Shown piece after piece: positions 53,196 through 61,624 of a DNA stretch of 64,000 bases. Source of the stretch: a virus. Under the pieces are notes generated by a model that worked only from the letters and a program-made list of their open reading frames with translations, had not been told where the DNA came from and made no database searches. Each line of letters begins with the position of its first letter. The stretch's first letter is position 1. Made by a program: the position numbers and the translations under genes. The stretch lies in IMG/VR virus record IMGVR_UViG_3300006802_000086, positions 1 to 64,000 of that record. One strand, given 5' to 3'.

Positions 53196-54089
53196 ATGCT
53201 AATTAAAAAATCTGAATTAAAAAAATTAATTGAAAGCTTTTTAAACGAAGAAGAGGATACACCTAAAAAACCTACAATCGTTGAAAAACCAAAAACAAAG
53301 GCCTTCAATCCTTCAACAAATCCTCAGCAGAATAAAATGTTTTACCCAGTAATGTCTGGAAATCATGAAGGAGGATTTTTAGCAGAAGTTGAAGGATCTG
53401 GCTTCTATATGTTATTAGATGAAGACGAGGTCTCAAGATGGAATAATCCAGATGCAGTAGTTAAAAAAATCGATGCAGTTAAAAGAGCCATAGAGGCTAA
53501 CGGCTTTTCCATACCTGAAGCAAAGTTAATCAAACATGTTAATGACGGAAGAGTTGTATTTGCAACAAAACTAGTAGAACCGGTATCATCTGACGAAAAA
53601 GTAATTTACAAAATATATGACGCAGTTTACGACACTATTTTAGATAGTTCAGCAACAGCACTCGGCTTTGATATTTTAAGCCCTTCACTTCAACTATTAA
53701 GCAGTGAAATCAATGCAGCGCAAGCAGCAAAAAAAATGTCCCAAGGAAGATTTTTAGATGCCGGAATTGCAGCCATCGCATCATTACCCTATTTTGTACC
53801 CGGAAAGGTATTAACCCCTCTTAAATCACTAAGTGTAACCAATCAATCTCGAGCGATGAACTTGATTTATAGTTCTCCGGCGATCCAACAAGCCTTGTGG
53901 TCAATTGTTCATTGGCTTCAAGAACACGAAATGCAAATTAGGGAAGTGCTTGAAAAGATAGTGTCTGTATGTGAGTTCACATACGGCGAATTTAAAGAAG
54001 GAGCAGGAATGGCCATTGACTATACATGGCGTCTACTTAAGGCATTTTTTAAAAGCTTGACAAATGAAGAATTTAAACTGCCTAGTTAA
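53196..54089 (+). CDS. Leader-tagged helical protein with hydrophobic segment (297 aa)
   Basis: Begins M-L-I-K-K-S-E-L-K-K-L-I-E-S-F-L-N-E-E-E, the shared leader and acidic patch, then a Pro/Lys linker. A beta region spans ~50-125. Around residues 150-210 a helical hydrophobic region (A-A-K-K-M-S-Q-G-R-F-L-D-A-G-I-A-A-I-A-S, then L-P-Y-F-V-P-G-K) is of the type seen ahead of toxin domains in some polymorphic toxins. That likeness is by eye only. The 5' end is nearly identical at nucleotide level to the next gene. No catalytic motif recognised. Confidence 0.6.
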   Translation: MLIKKSELKKLIESFLNEEEDTPKKPTIVEKPKTKAFNPSTNPQQNKMFYPVMSGNHEGGFLAEVEGSGFYMLLDEDEVSRWNNPDAVVKKIDAVKRAIEANGFSIPEAKLIKHVNDGRVVFATKLVEPVSSDEKVIYKIYDAVYDTILDSSATALGFDILSPSLQLLSSEINAAQAAKKMSQGRFLDAGIAAIASLPYFVPGKVLTPLKSLSVTNQSRAMNLIYSSPAIQQALWSIVHWLQEHEMQIREVLEKIVSVCEFTYGEFKEGAGMAIDYTWRLLKAFFKSLTNEEFKLPS

Positions 54090-54106
54090 TTAAACAAGAG
54101 TTAAAA

Positions 54107-55030
54107 ATGCTAATTAAAAAATCTGACTTAAAAAAAATAATTAACGTCTACTTAAGAGAACAAGCTTCTATATCCAAAGTCATGGCAAAGCAAACCACAA
54201 AGAAAAATTTACAATCTGATCTTGACCAAGGAACAGTTGAAAGTGTATTAGGACTTCTTGGTGACGCGTCAGAAGTATATGCGGCAATCACAGATGAAGC
54301 AAAAGCAGTTCAATTTTCTGAAAATTTTATTAATGCACTGTATGTTGCTTCTCCGGAAATTGTTGATTTTTTAAGTAATCCTAAGATTAGGAATGCCGTC
54401 GTCAAATTAAAATCTTTAATAAAATCGTCAACAATTGTTGTAAAGCTTGGTTCACTGACAGTACTGTCTGAAGTATTAGGGTTTTTAATGTTAGTACTTG
54501 CAGTACCTAGAATGGCATATCAAGTTTTAGATAATTTAGCATCTGTTGAAGGTCAATTAGTTAATTTAAAGAAAGCACCTGGCCGGAAAAATGAAGGAAA
54601 GCCTTTAAAACCTGAAGATCTTTCTGATAAATTTACAACAGGAGGCCTAGCAAAACTAGGAATAAAAACCAAAAATGATCTATTTCTTATTTTAGCTGCA
54701 AACATAATATCTGAAAAAGAAGGACAAAACATCGGATTTAAGATGCTCCAAGATGGGATAATTTCAAATGAATTCTGGGGTGAAATATTAAAAGCTAGAA
54801 AAAAAGTCAAAAGCCGGCCAATTGATGATATGAATGAATTGATTGAAAAAGCAGATAAATTACCAAAAGAAATAAAACACAATGCAATTGTGCTAGGTTT
54901 TGTAACAAATGTTTTAGGCGGATTATTTGCAATCCAATCTGAAAATATTCAGCAGACACTCTCTATAAAAGGATTTTCCCCTGATGATATAATTAAGTTT
55001 TCTGCGCAAGCATATGATAGCATTAAATAA
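54107..55030 (+). CDS. Leader-tagged membrane-like protein (307 aa)
   Basis: Begins M-L-I-K-K-S-D-L-K-K-I-I-N-V-Y-L-R-E-Q-A. The first 36 coding bases differ from those of the preceding gene at only two positions, although the rest is unrelated. A hydrophobic helix lies at ~115-138 (L-T-V-L-S-E-V-L-G-F-L-M-L-V-L-A-V-P), and a second weaker one near 265-282. The remainder is charged helix. Possible membrane insertion in host or virion. No family recognised. Confidence 0.6.
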   Translation: MLIKKSDLKKIINVYLREQASISKVMAKQTTKKNLQSDLDQGTVESVLGLLGDASEVYAAITDEAKAVQFSENFINALYVASPEIVDFLSNPKIRNAVVKLKSLIKSSTIVVKLGSLTVLSEVLGFLMLVLAVPRMAYQVLDNLASVEGQLVNLKKAPGRKNEGKPLKPEDLSDKFTTGGLAKLGIKTKNDLFLILAANIISEKEGQNIGFKMLQDGIISNEFWGEILKARKKVKSRPIDDMNELIEKADKLPKEIKHNAIVLGFVTNVLGGLFAIQSENIQQTLSIKGFSPDDIIKFSAQAYDSIK

Positions 55031-55059
55031 AAGTTAATAATGTAATCTTAAACTTCTTG

Positions 55060-55068
55060 TGGTATACT
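55060..55068 (+). promoter_or_regulatory. Candidate extended -10 promoter (TGGTATACT)
   Basis: TG-G-TATACT lies 32 bases before the dnaE-like ATG, in a 69-base gap. No -35 element was seen. Confidence 0.4.
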
Positions 55069-55099
55069 ATAACAAAAATACTACAAGGAGTTTTAACAT

Positions 55100-58000
55100 A
55101 TGGACATTAAATTATTAACACCACCCGATCGATTTGTTGGCTTTCATGGTCATACAGGATTTTCTGTTTTTGACGGTCTAGGTTATCCATCTGATCATAT
55201 CGACTTTGTACTTGAAAACGGTATGGATGCTTGGGCACTAACTGATCACGGAAACGGCAGTGGATTAGCACATGCTTATAAACATGCACAAAAAATCCAA
55301 AAGTCTGGTCGCAAATTCCGTCAAATTTACGGTTGTGAATTCTATTTTGTTCCGTCACTTAAAGACTGGAAATCCGACTACGAACAAGCCAAAGTAGATC
55401 GAGCTGCAGCAAAACAAGCTGCACTTAAAGAAGACGAAGAAGGCGGTCATATTATTGAAAACGAAGATGAGACTAAGACTTTGGATTTAGGTAAAGACGA
55501 ATGGAAACGACGTTATCATCTGGTTGTTACTGCACAAAACCGCGAAGGTTTAGGTAATTTATTTACCCTGATTAAACGTGCCTATACAGACGGCTTTTAT
55601 AGATATCCTCGCATTGACTTTGATCTACTTAAGCAGTATGGAAAGGGTTTGACAGTATCGACAGCTTGCCTAGGTGGCATCTTTTCTAATCGAATTATGC
55701 GTGGTAACGCATTAAACCTCACAGACGAACAAATTCAAAACGAATTATTGTACTTATCTGATCGATTTGTTGATGCTGTGGGCGAAGACAATTTCTATTT
55801 AGAGGTGCAGTTTAATAGACTTAAGCAACAACATCTCGTAAATCATCATTTATTGCGTCATGCTGATAAAACAGGGCTTCAGCTTATTGCGACTCCTGAC
55901 TCTCATTATTACTCACCGGATAAATGGGAGGCAAGAGAGTTATATAAGAAACTAGGGTGGATGGGTAATGATCCATCACCACTTCCTGAATTCGAGGATC
56001 TTAAGTGTGAACTATATCCTAAAAATGCACAACAAATGTGGGATGAGTTTACTCGACACTATGATGAGTACAAAGAAACATATGAAGGTTACGAAGAGGC
56101 AATTAAAAAGTCAATTGAAATTACACATGATATTGCATGGGAAAAGTGTGAAGACTGCTGGATTGATACTTCTGTTAAACTTCCCGATTTCAATCGACCT
56201 GATCAAACAGCTTTCCAACAGCTTGCAGACAAAGTCAAGCATGCAATCGTTAAGGAAGGCCTTCATACAAAAACTGAGTATGTCGAAAGAGCTAAACACG
56301 AATTAGAAGACATTAAATTCTTAGGTTTTGAAAATTATTTTCTAGTGATGAATGAAGTATTTCATAAAGCTGCTGATCATACCTTGTTCGGAGCAGCACG
56401 CGGTTCTGGTGGTGGATCACTTGTAAATTACTTGTTAGGAATCACGCAGGTCGATCCGCTTAAATATGACTTACTTTGGGAACGTTTTCTGGGTAGACAC
56501 AGAACTTCATGGCCAGATATTGACTCCGATGCAGGTGATCGTGATGCACTAATCAATGCAGCGCGTGAGTTATACGGTGATGAGGCTGTTATTCCAGTGT
56601 CTAACTTTAACACACTTAAGCTTAAATCCTTAGTAAAAGACATTGCCAAGTTTTACGGTGTCGATTTTGGTGAAGTCAATAAAATGACAGGACCTCTCCA
56701 AGATGAAGTCATGGCACAAGCACGAGATGAAAACACAGAAAAGTCTGTGTTTGTTCTTAAACACGCAGACTGTATGGAATATTCAAAAGGTTACCGCTCT
56801 TTTATGGAAAAATATCCAAAAGTAAAGGATCATATTGAATCCCTCTTTATGCAAAACAGATCGATTGGTCGACATGCCGGTGGAGTTATTATCGGCCCAC
56901 CAGAAGACTTAGAACAATCAATGCCAATTATTGGTGTTCGCGGTGAACTACAAACACCTTGGACAGAAGGTATGAACTTTCGAAATCTTGAAGACAATGG
57001 GTTTATTAAGTTTGACTTTCTTGGACTTACACTTCTAAAAGATGTTGAAAACTGCATCCGACGAATTCTTACACGTGAGCGAGGCGAAGAACCTACGTTT
57101 CTAGAAATCCGCGATTGGTTTGACAAACATCTGAACTGTCGATATGTTGATCAGGACGACGATGCAGTTTGGAAACATGTCTATCATCAACGTCGAAAGG
57201 TAGGTGTATTTCAGTTCACTGCTGAAGGTGCACGCCGATTTTGTGAAGATGCAAAACCAACAAACATTGAAGAGCTGGCCGCACTAACAGCAATTTATCG
57301 ACCCGGGCCTCTTCGTGCCAACGTTCATAAAAAGTATGTCAAAGATAAGATGAATTCAGATGAAATTCATTATGCACACCCAATCATTCAGGAAATTCTC
57401 GGCCCAACTTTTGGACATGTAACATTCCAAGAGCAGTTCATGCTTCTCGCACAAAAGCTAGGCGGGTTTACACCAGCTGAGTCAGATAAGCTTCGAAAGA
57501 CCCTGGTAAAGAAATCCTTGGATACAATGGGTAAGAAAGGAGATGAACGTGAAGCAGCTAGAGTTAAATTTGTGACCGGTGCGAAAGAAATCAATGGCGT
57601 ACCAGAACATATCTCCCAAGAGCTATGGGAACGGATTGAATTTTTCTCAGTTTACGGCTTTAATAAATCTCACGCTATTGCCTATGCAATTGGGTCTTAT
57701 TATGCAGCGTGGCTTCACACATACTATGAAACTGATTGGTTAGGTACAATTCTTCAGTCTGAAAACAATAACCCAAATGCTTTATCAAAAGCAATTGCCG
57801 AGATTAAAGAAATGGGCTATCGCATTGAACTACCAGATGTTAATGAATCAGGTACGTATTGGCAATGGTCAGATCGAAAGCAAGCATTTATCCCACCTTT
57901 AACATCAATTAAAGGCGTAGGAAAAACTGCAGTTGTTGAAATTATGGAAAATAGACCGTATGAGTCAGTTGACGATATGTTGTTTGATAGGGAAGGGAAG

Positions 58001-58618
58001 TGGCGTCATTCTAAACTTAATAAAACTGGATTTGCATCACTGTGCAAAGTAGAAGCATTTAACGGATTACGTGAAATGTGGGACGGTACAATTGACAACC
58101 ACAATCAACTATATAATATTATTATTGAAAATTATAACACACTAAAGAAAAGTCGATGGGGTATGACAACCAGAAAAGCAAAGAAAGAAAATGCGCCTGA
58201 ATATCTTCCTCTGCTTATCGAACAAACAAAAGACACAGAAGACTGGAGTCGTATTGAAAAGTTAAATGCATATCAAGAGTTATGTTCAGCAACACGTGAT
58301 GATTTGGCATTTCCTGACGATATGATGGAAAAAATTAGAAGTGCCGGTGTAAAGTCTGTTTTAAACATGCTACCTGGAGAGAAATGTGTTGCTTGGTGCT
58401 GCATTGTTGATATGATACAAAAGAAAACTAAAAATCAAAAAGTATTTTATCGACTTAAAATTACAGATTATGAAAATAATACAGGGTGGCTTCGTATGTG
58501 GGGTGACAAACCTGAAGAAATGGAACCTTATTCTATCTGGCTTGTTGAGGCACATAATGACCCTAGTTGGGGTGCTAGCACAAGTGTAAGAAAAATCAGA
58601 CCTTTAGTTGTTGACTAA
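55100..58618 (+). CDS. dnaE: DNA polymerase III alpha subunit-like replicative polymerase (family C, DnaE type)
   Basis: A 1172-residue family-C polymerase, the usual DnaE length. The N-terminal PHP domain shows H-G-H-T, A-L-T-D-H-G-N and T-P-D-S-H-Y. The palm active site W-P-D-I-D-S-D has Asp473 and Asp475, and a third Asp is in I-K-F-D-F-L-G-L (Asp639). The fingers/beta-binding region carries I-Y-R-P-G-P-L, F-Q-E-Q-F-M and V-Y-G-F-N-K-S-H-A. The C-terminal ~80 residues resemble an OB domain. T4 itself uses a family-B polymerase, so this phage seems to have a different replicase. Codon use is rich in CGT/CGA. Good ribosome site (AAGGAG). Confidence 0.92.
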   Translation: MDIKLLTPPDRFVGFHGHTGFSVFDGLGYPSDHIDFVLENGMDAWALTDHGNGSGLAHAYKHAQKIQKSGRKFRQIYGCEFYFVPSLKDWKSDYEQAKVDRAAAKQAALKEDEEGGHIIENEDETKTLDLGKDEWKRRYHLVVTAQNREGLGNLFTLIKRAYTDGFYRYPRIDFDLLKQYGKGLTVSTACLGGIFSNRIMRGNALNLTDEQIQNELLYLSDRFVDAVGEDNFYLEVQFNRLKQQHLVNHHLLRHADKTGLQLIATPDSHYYSPDKWEARELYKKLGWMGNDPSPLPEFEDLKCELYPKNAQQMWDEFTRHYDEYKETYEGYEEAIKKSIEITHDIAWEKCEDCWIDTSVKLPDFNRPDQTAFQQLADKVKHAIVKEGLHTKTEYVERAKHELEDIKFLGFENYFLVMNEVFHKAADHTLFGAARGSGGGSLVNYLLGITQVDPLKYDLLWERFLGRHRTSWPDIDSDAGDRDALINAARELYGDEAVIPVSNFNTLKLKSLVKDIAKFYGVDFGEVNKMTGPLQDEVMAQARDENTEKSVFVLKHADCMEYSKGYRSFMEKYPKVKDHIESLFMQNRSIGRHAGGVIIGPPEDLEQSMPIIGVRGELQTPWTEGMNFRNLEDNGFIKFDFLGLTLLKDVENCIRRILTRERGEEPTFLEIRDWFDKHLNCRYVDQDDDAVWKHVYHQRRKVGVFQFTAEGARRFCEDAKPTNIEELAALTAIYRPGPLRANVHKKYVKDKMNSDEIHYAHPIIQEILGPTFGHVTFQEQFMLLAQKLGGFTPAESDKLRKTLVKKSLDTMGKKGDEREAARVKFVTGAKEINGVPEHISQELWERIEFFSVYGFNKSHAIAYAIGSYYAAWLHTYYETDWLGTILQSENNNPNALSKAIAEIKEMGYRIELPDVNESGTYWQWSDRKQAFIPPLTSIKGVGKTAVVEIMENRPYESVDDMLFDREGKWRHSKLNKTGFASLCKVEAFNGLREMWDGTIDNHNQLYNIIIENYNTLKKSRWGMTTRKAKKENAPEYLPLLIEQTKDTEDWSRIEKLNAYQELCSATRDDLAFPDDMMEKIRSAGVKSVLNMLPGEKCVAWCCIVDMIQKKTKNQKVFYRLKITDYENNTGWLRMWGDKPEEMEPYSIWLVEAHNDPSWGASTSVRKIRPLVVD

Positions 58619-58654
58619 ATACATATATATGCATGCATTACTTATGAGGTGTCT

Positions 58655-59200
58655 ATGAAGATTACAAGAATGGAATTAAGAAGACTAATTCAAGAGTCTT
58701 TAAGCATGAACGAAAGTTTGTCACTAATCATTAGCGGCGTTTTGGCTGCCCCTGTGCTTTTAGAAGGGCTAGCCCACATAATAGAAAAAGCAGGGAAAAA
58801 GTTTGGAAGAGAAAAGGCCGAGCTCAAAGCAGAAAATCTCGAGCACTTTGCTCATAAAGTACACGGTGTGTATGAAGCACCGATTAAATTTTTAATTAAA
58901 AAGTCAGCAAAAGCTGCAAAAAAAGAGATATCAGAAGAAAAAGTACAAAAATATACTGATATTATTTTTGGTATTATTATTGCATGCTTAATGGCTAGCG
59001 CAGGTTTATCAATACTAGAACACGCTAAACACTTAGGACCGCATGCTGAACTAGTAACTACAGGAATGTTAGCTCTAGAATCTGCTGATATTGTTGTCGA
59101 AGGAGTTGAATTATCACAAATTATTTCTCGTCTCAAAAATCCGGCGAGTCATGAAAAATTAGCAGCAGCTATTGAAGAGCATTCAAAATCACATCATTAA
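58655..59200 (+). CDS. Leader-tagged small membrane protein (181 aa)
   Basis: Start ATG at 58655 behind GAGG; a GTG two codons upstream is unlikely. The leader M-K-I-T-R-M-E-L-R-R-L-I-Q-E-S-L ends with I-Q-E|S. Hydrophobic segments lie at ~22-42 (L-I-I-S-G-V-L-A-A-P-V-L-L) and ~101-122 (I-I-F-G-I-I-I-A-C-L-M-A-S-A-G), with a Lys/Glu-rich helix between. Likely two membrane-spanning helices. No family recognised; between the replicative polymerase and the W-C-T paralogue. Confidence 0.6.
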   Translation: MKITRMELRRLIQESLSMNESLSLIISGVLAAPVLLEGLAHIIEKAGKKFGREKAELKAENLEHFAHKVHGVYEAPIKFLIKKSAKAAKKEISEEKVQKYTDIIFGIIIACLMASAGLSILEHAKHLGPHAELVTTGMLALESADIVVEGVELSQIISRLKNPASHEKLAAAIEEHSKSHH

Positions 59201-59227
59201 AGCTTTGAAAGCAATAAGAGACCGGCG

Positions 59228-61573
59228 ATGAAAATAACACGTAGACAGTTAAGTACATTGATAGAAAATTACTTAAAGCAAGATAATATACTTTTTGAAA
59301 TAAAAAAGAAATCATTTAATCAGTTTATAGCAAGAGGTTTAATGACCCAGCAAGAATTTGATATATACGTTTTTCGAAATGACTGGGTTGCGCCTTTTAC
59401 TGATCCTGTAATACGCAAAGTTCTCTTCAATACATTGAACGCTGATGAAGGGCATAGTGTTAGAGAAATTGCTGAGCGTGGTCAAGAGTTTTTGGAAAGA
59501 ATTGTTGATCTTGCCAGAACACCTGACCCGGACAACCCAGGTCAAAATATGCTCAAGTCCACACGCGTAAGAGGTACTTCAGGAGTTAATCCTAATGATA
59601 TCATAGATATAAATAGCAAGATAGATGTTGACAACCCTGACAATACAGCAGCAACTTATAATGATATGTCAAGCTACTTAGAGAACCGATCTGGTATTGC
59701 TAAGAGAGCTGACGTGCTAACAAACGCAATTCAGGCAGGATTTGACGGCACTGATACATCTAATTTTGAAGTAATTTCTGCACCGGGAAGCCCTTATGTT
59801 GTGACTTATCCTAAAACCTATAAAGGATCGATAGCTGTTGCACGTATGGGCCCAGACTTTCAGTATTACGATCCGAACACCTCTGCAGGTCGACAAGTGA
59901 TTGGAAAAATGACATGGTGTACATCAGTTGATAGTGCAGGAAACATGTTCTTAAATTATCACCGCGCACAAAATCTGCACATGTACTACTTAGTCAAAGT
60001 TAAAGACTATAACCCTACTAGCCCAGATAGAAAACTTTGCTTAAGTTTTGCCAAGACAGACTCCGGAGACGTAATATATCGAACCGGGCACTCATCTGTC
60101 GACGGAGATAACAAAGCACTAAGTGAGAAAGACGCAAAAGAATACATTGGCAAGTCATTGTTCGAAACAATTGTCAATGATGTCAAAAGACCAGAAAGAT
60201 TAGTAATCAATCCTGTAAAATACTACAAGTCAATAAATTTAGAGCAATATATTGACATGAGAAACGCACATCAGAATGAACAAGATACAAAGCTTTTTGC
60301 TAAAGAAGCTGAACAAATTGCAAAATATACAGAAAATAATGACATTATAAAAGCAATCCTAGGTGATAACAATCCAATTGTTTCAGGAGTTGCTTATCCT
60401 TATATAAAGGACAGTAAAGTCTTTGACTCAATTATAGAAAAAAGCAATGGAAACATAGATGTTTTTATTAACCTCTTTAAGGCAAAAGCACTACAACCTC
60501 AGCATATCAAGAAAATTTATATGACGTCTAGGCAAGGAGGAAAAGTTGATCCTGACATTATGGTATATGCTACAGAGCACGCATCAACGCCCCTCGATGT
60601 ATTGAATTTAGTTTTTGATGATGCGCTAAATGATCGGTTAATTCCAAAAGAGTCTGGTTTTAAAACGTATAATTCACTCTTTGTAATATGTCAATTAGTT
60701 AGGAGTAAAAATGCTTCATCTGATTTACTTAGAAAAGTGTATGCATATTTAGACAAAAATAGAAATATTGATTATACTAACAGCTATATTCCATTAATCG
60801 CTAGCCATCCAAACACACCTCCTGATTTAATTGCAAAAGAAATCGAAGGTCTAGTAACACCCTCAAGCAATCCTTTGTCAGCACACTCCGGAACATCATC
60901 GTCAGGTCATAGTAGGACAGATGCCGCGATGATGATAAGAAGAATCATCAGTGGTATTAGCAATGAAATGTTTGAAGCAATTGGTGAAAAAACATTTAAA
61001 AATATATTAGACTATTTTGTCATACAAGATTTTGCAAATTATCAACCGTTAGCTATAGCAAATCGATTTACAGAAAACCATAGATTGTCCTTGGAATATG
61101 CGCTAAAAATGTTTGAATATGCAATGTTTAAAGAAAACGAGCCTAAACCTCGAGGCAAAGAAAGTTTAACCTTAAAATGGGCAGATCTAGCAACTGCATT
61201 TGCTGAGAATCTATCAATGTACGTTTATCCTGTAAGCATTTATATTGATGAAAATCCACATTACAATGATTACATGATGGAAGTTGCAATGCCTCTCTCT
61301 GAACAAGACTTAAATGGTACAACAGAGATACATGGTCTTTTAAATGGATTTTATGGACAATCTCATACAATACAGCTCCAAAAGTCAATAGAAGAATATA
61401 TTCAAAAATATAGCGAACAGCCTGAAAACGATAATCCTGACTATAATATCTATGCACAACAGTTGTTGAAAATAGTGAAAGAAATAAATAGAAAAAAGCA
61501 GGAGTATGCTCAATATTCTCGAAGAACAGGGTTCCAATTCCCTAGCAAGTATAGCAATATGTTTGAATATTAA
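59228..61573 (+). CDS. Leader-tagged large protein with W-C-T domain (781 aa)
   Basis: Paralogue of the 718-residue protein at 50433. The leader is M-K-I-T-R-R-Q-L-S-T-L-I-E-N-Y-L. The core is G-K-M-T-W-C-T-S-V-D-S-A-G-N-M-F-L-N-Y then L-H-M-Y-Y-L-V (W-C-T at 230-232). A long helical part follows, with repeat-like segments such as H-P-N-T-P-P-D-L-I-A-K and N-P-I-V-S-G-V-A-Y-P. Weak ribosome site (AGAG). Outside the core and leader the two proteins are only loosely similar. Function unknown; same inferences as for the paralogue. Confidence 0.65.
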   Translation: MKITRRQLSTLIENYLKQDNILFEIKKKSFNQFIARGLMTQQEFDIYVFRNDWVAPFTDPVIRKVLFNTLNADEGHSVREIAERGQEFLERIVDLARTPDPDNPGQNMLKSTRVRGTSGVNPNDIIDINSKIDVDNPDNTAATYNDMSSYLENRSGIAKRADVLTNAIQAGFDGTDTSNFEVISAPGSPYVVTYPKTYKGSIAVARMGPDFQYYDPNTSAGRQVIGKMTWCTSVDSAGNMFLNYHRAQNLHMYYLVKVKDYNPTSPDRKLCLSFAKTDSGDVIYRTGHSSVDGDNKALSEKDAKEYIGKSLFETIVNDVKRPERLVINPVKYYKSINLEQYIDMRNAHQNEQDTKLFAKEAEQIAKYTENNDIIKAILGDNNPIVSGVAYPYIKDSKVFDSIIEKSNGNIDVFINLFKAKALQPQHIKKIYMTSRQGGKVDPDIMVYATEHASTPLDVLNLVFDDALNDRLIPKESGFKTYNSLFVICQLVRSKNASSDLLRKVYAYLDKNRNIDYTNSYIPLIASHPNTPPDLIAKEIEGLVTPSSNPLSAHSGTSSSGHSRTDAAMMIRRIISGISNEMFEAIGEKTFKNILDYFVIQDFANYQPLAIANRFTENHRLSLEYALKMFEYAMFKENEPKPRGKESLTLKWADLATAFAENLSMYVYPVSIYIDENPHYNDYMMEVAMPLSEQDLNGTTEIHGLLNGFYGQSHTIQLQKSIEEYIQKYSEQPENDNPDYNIYAQQLLKIVKEINRKKQEYAQYSRRTGFQFPSKYSNMFEY

Positions 61574-61624
61574 AATGTAATTAGTGCAATAGTTTAATAT
61601 AATATTACCAAAAGAGGTAATACT

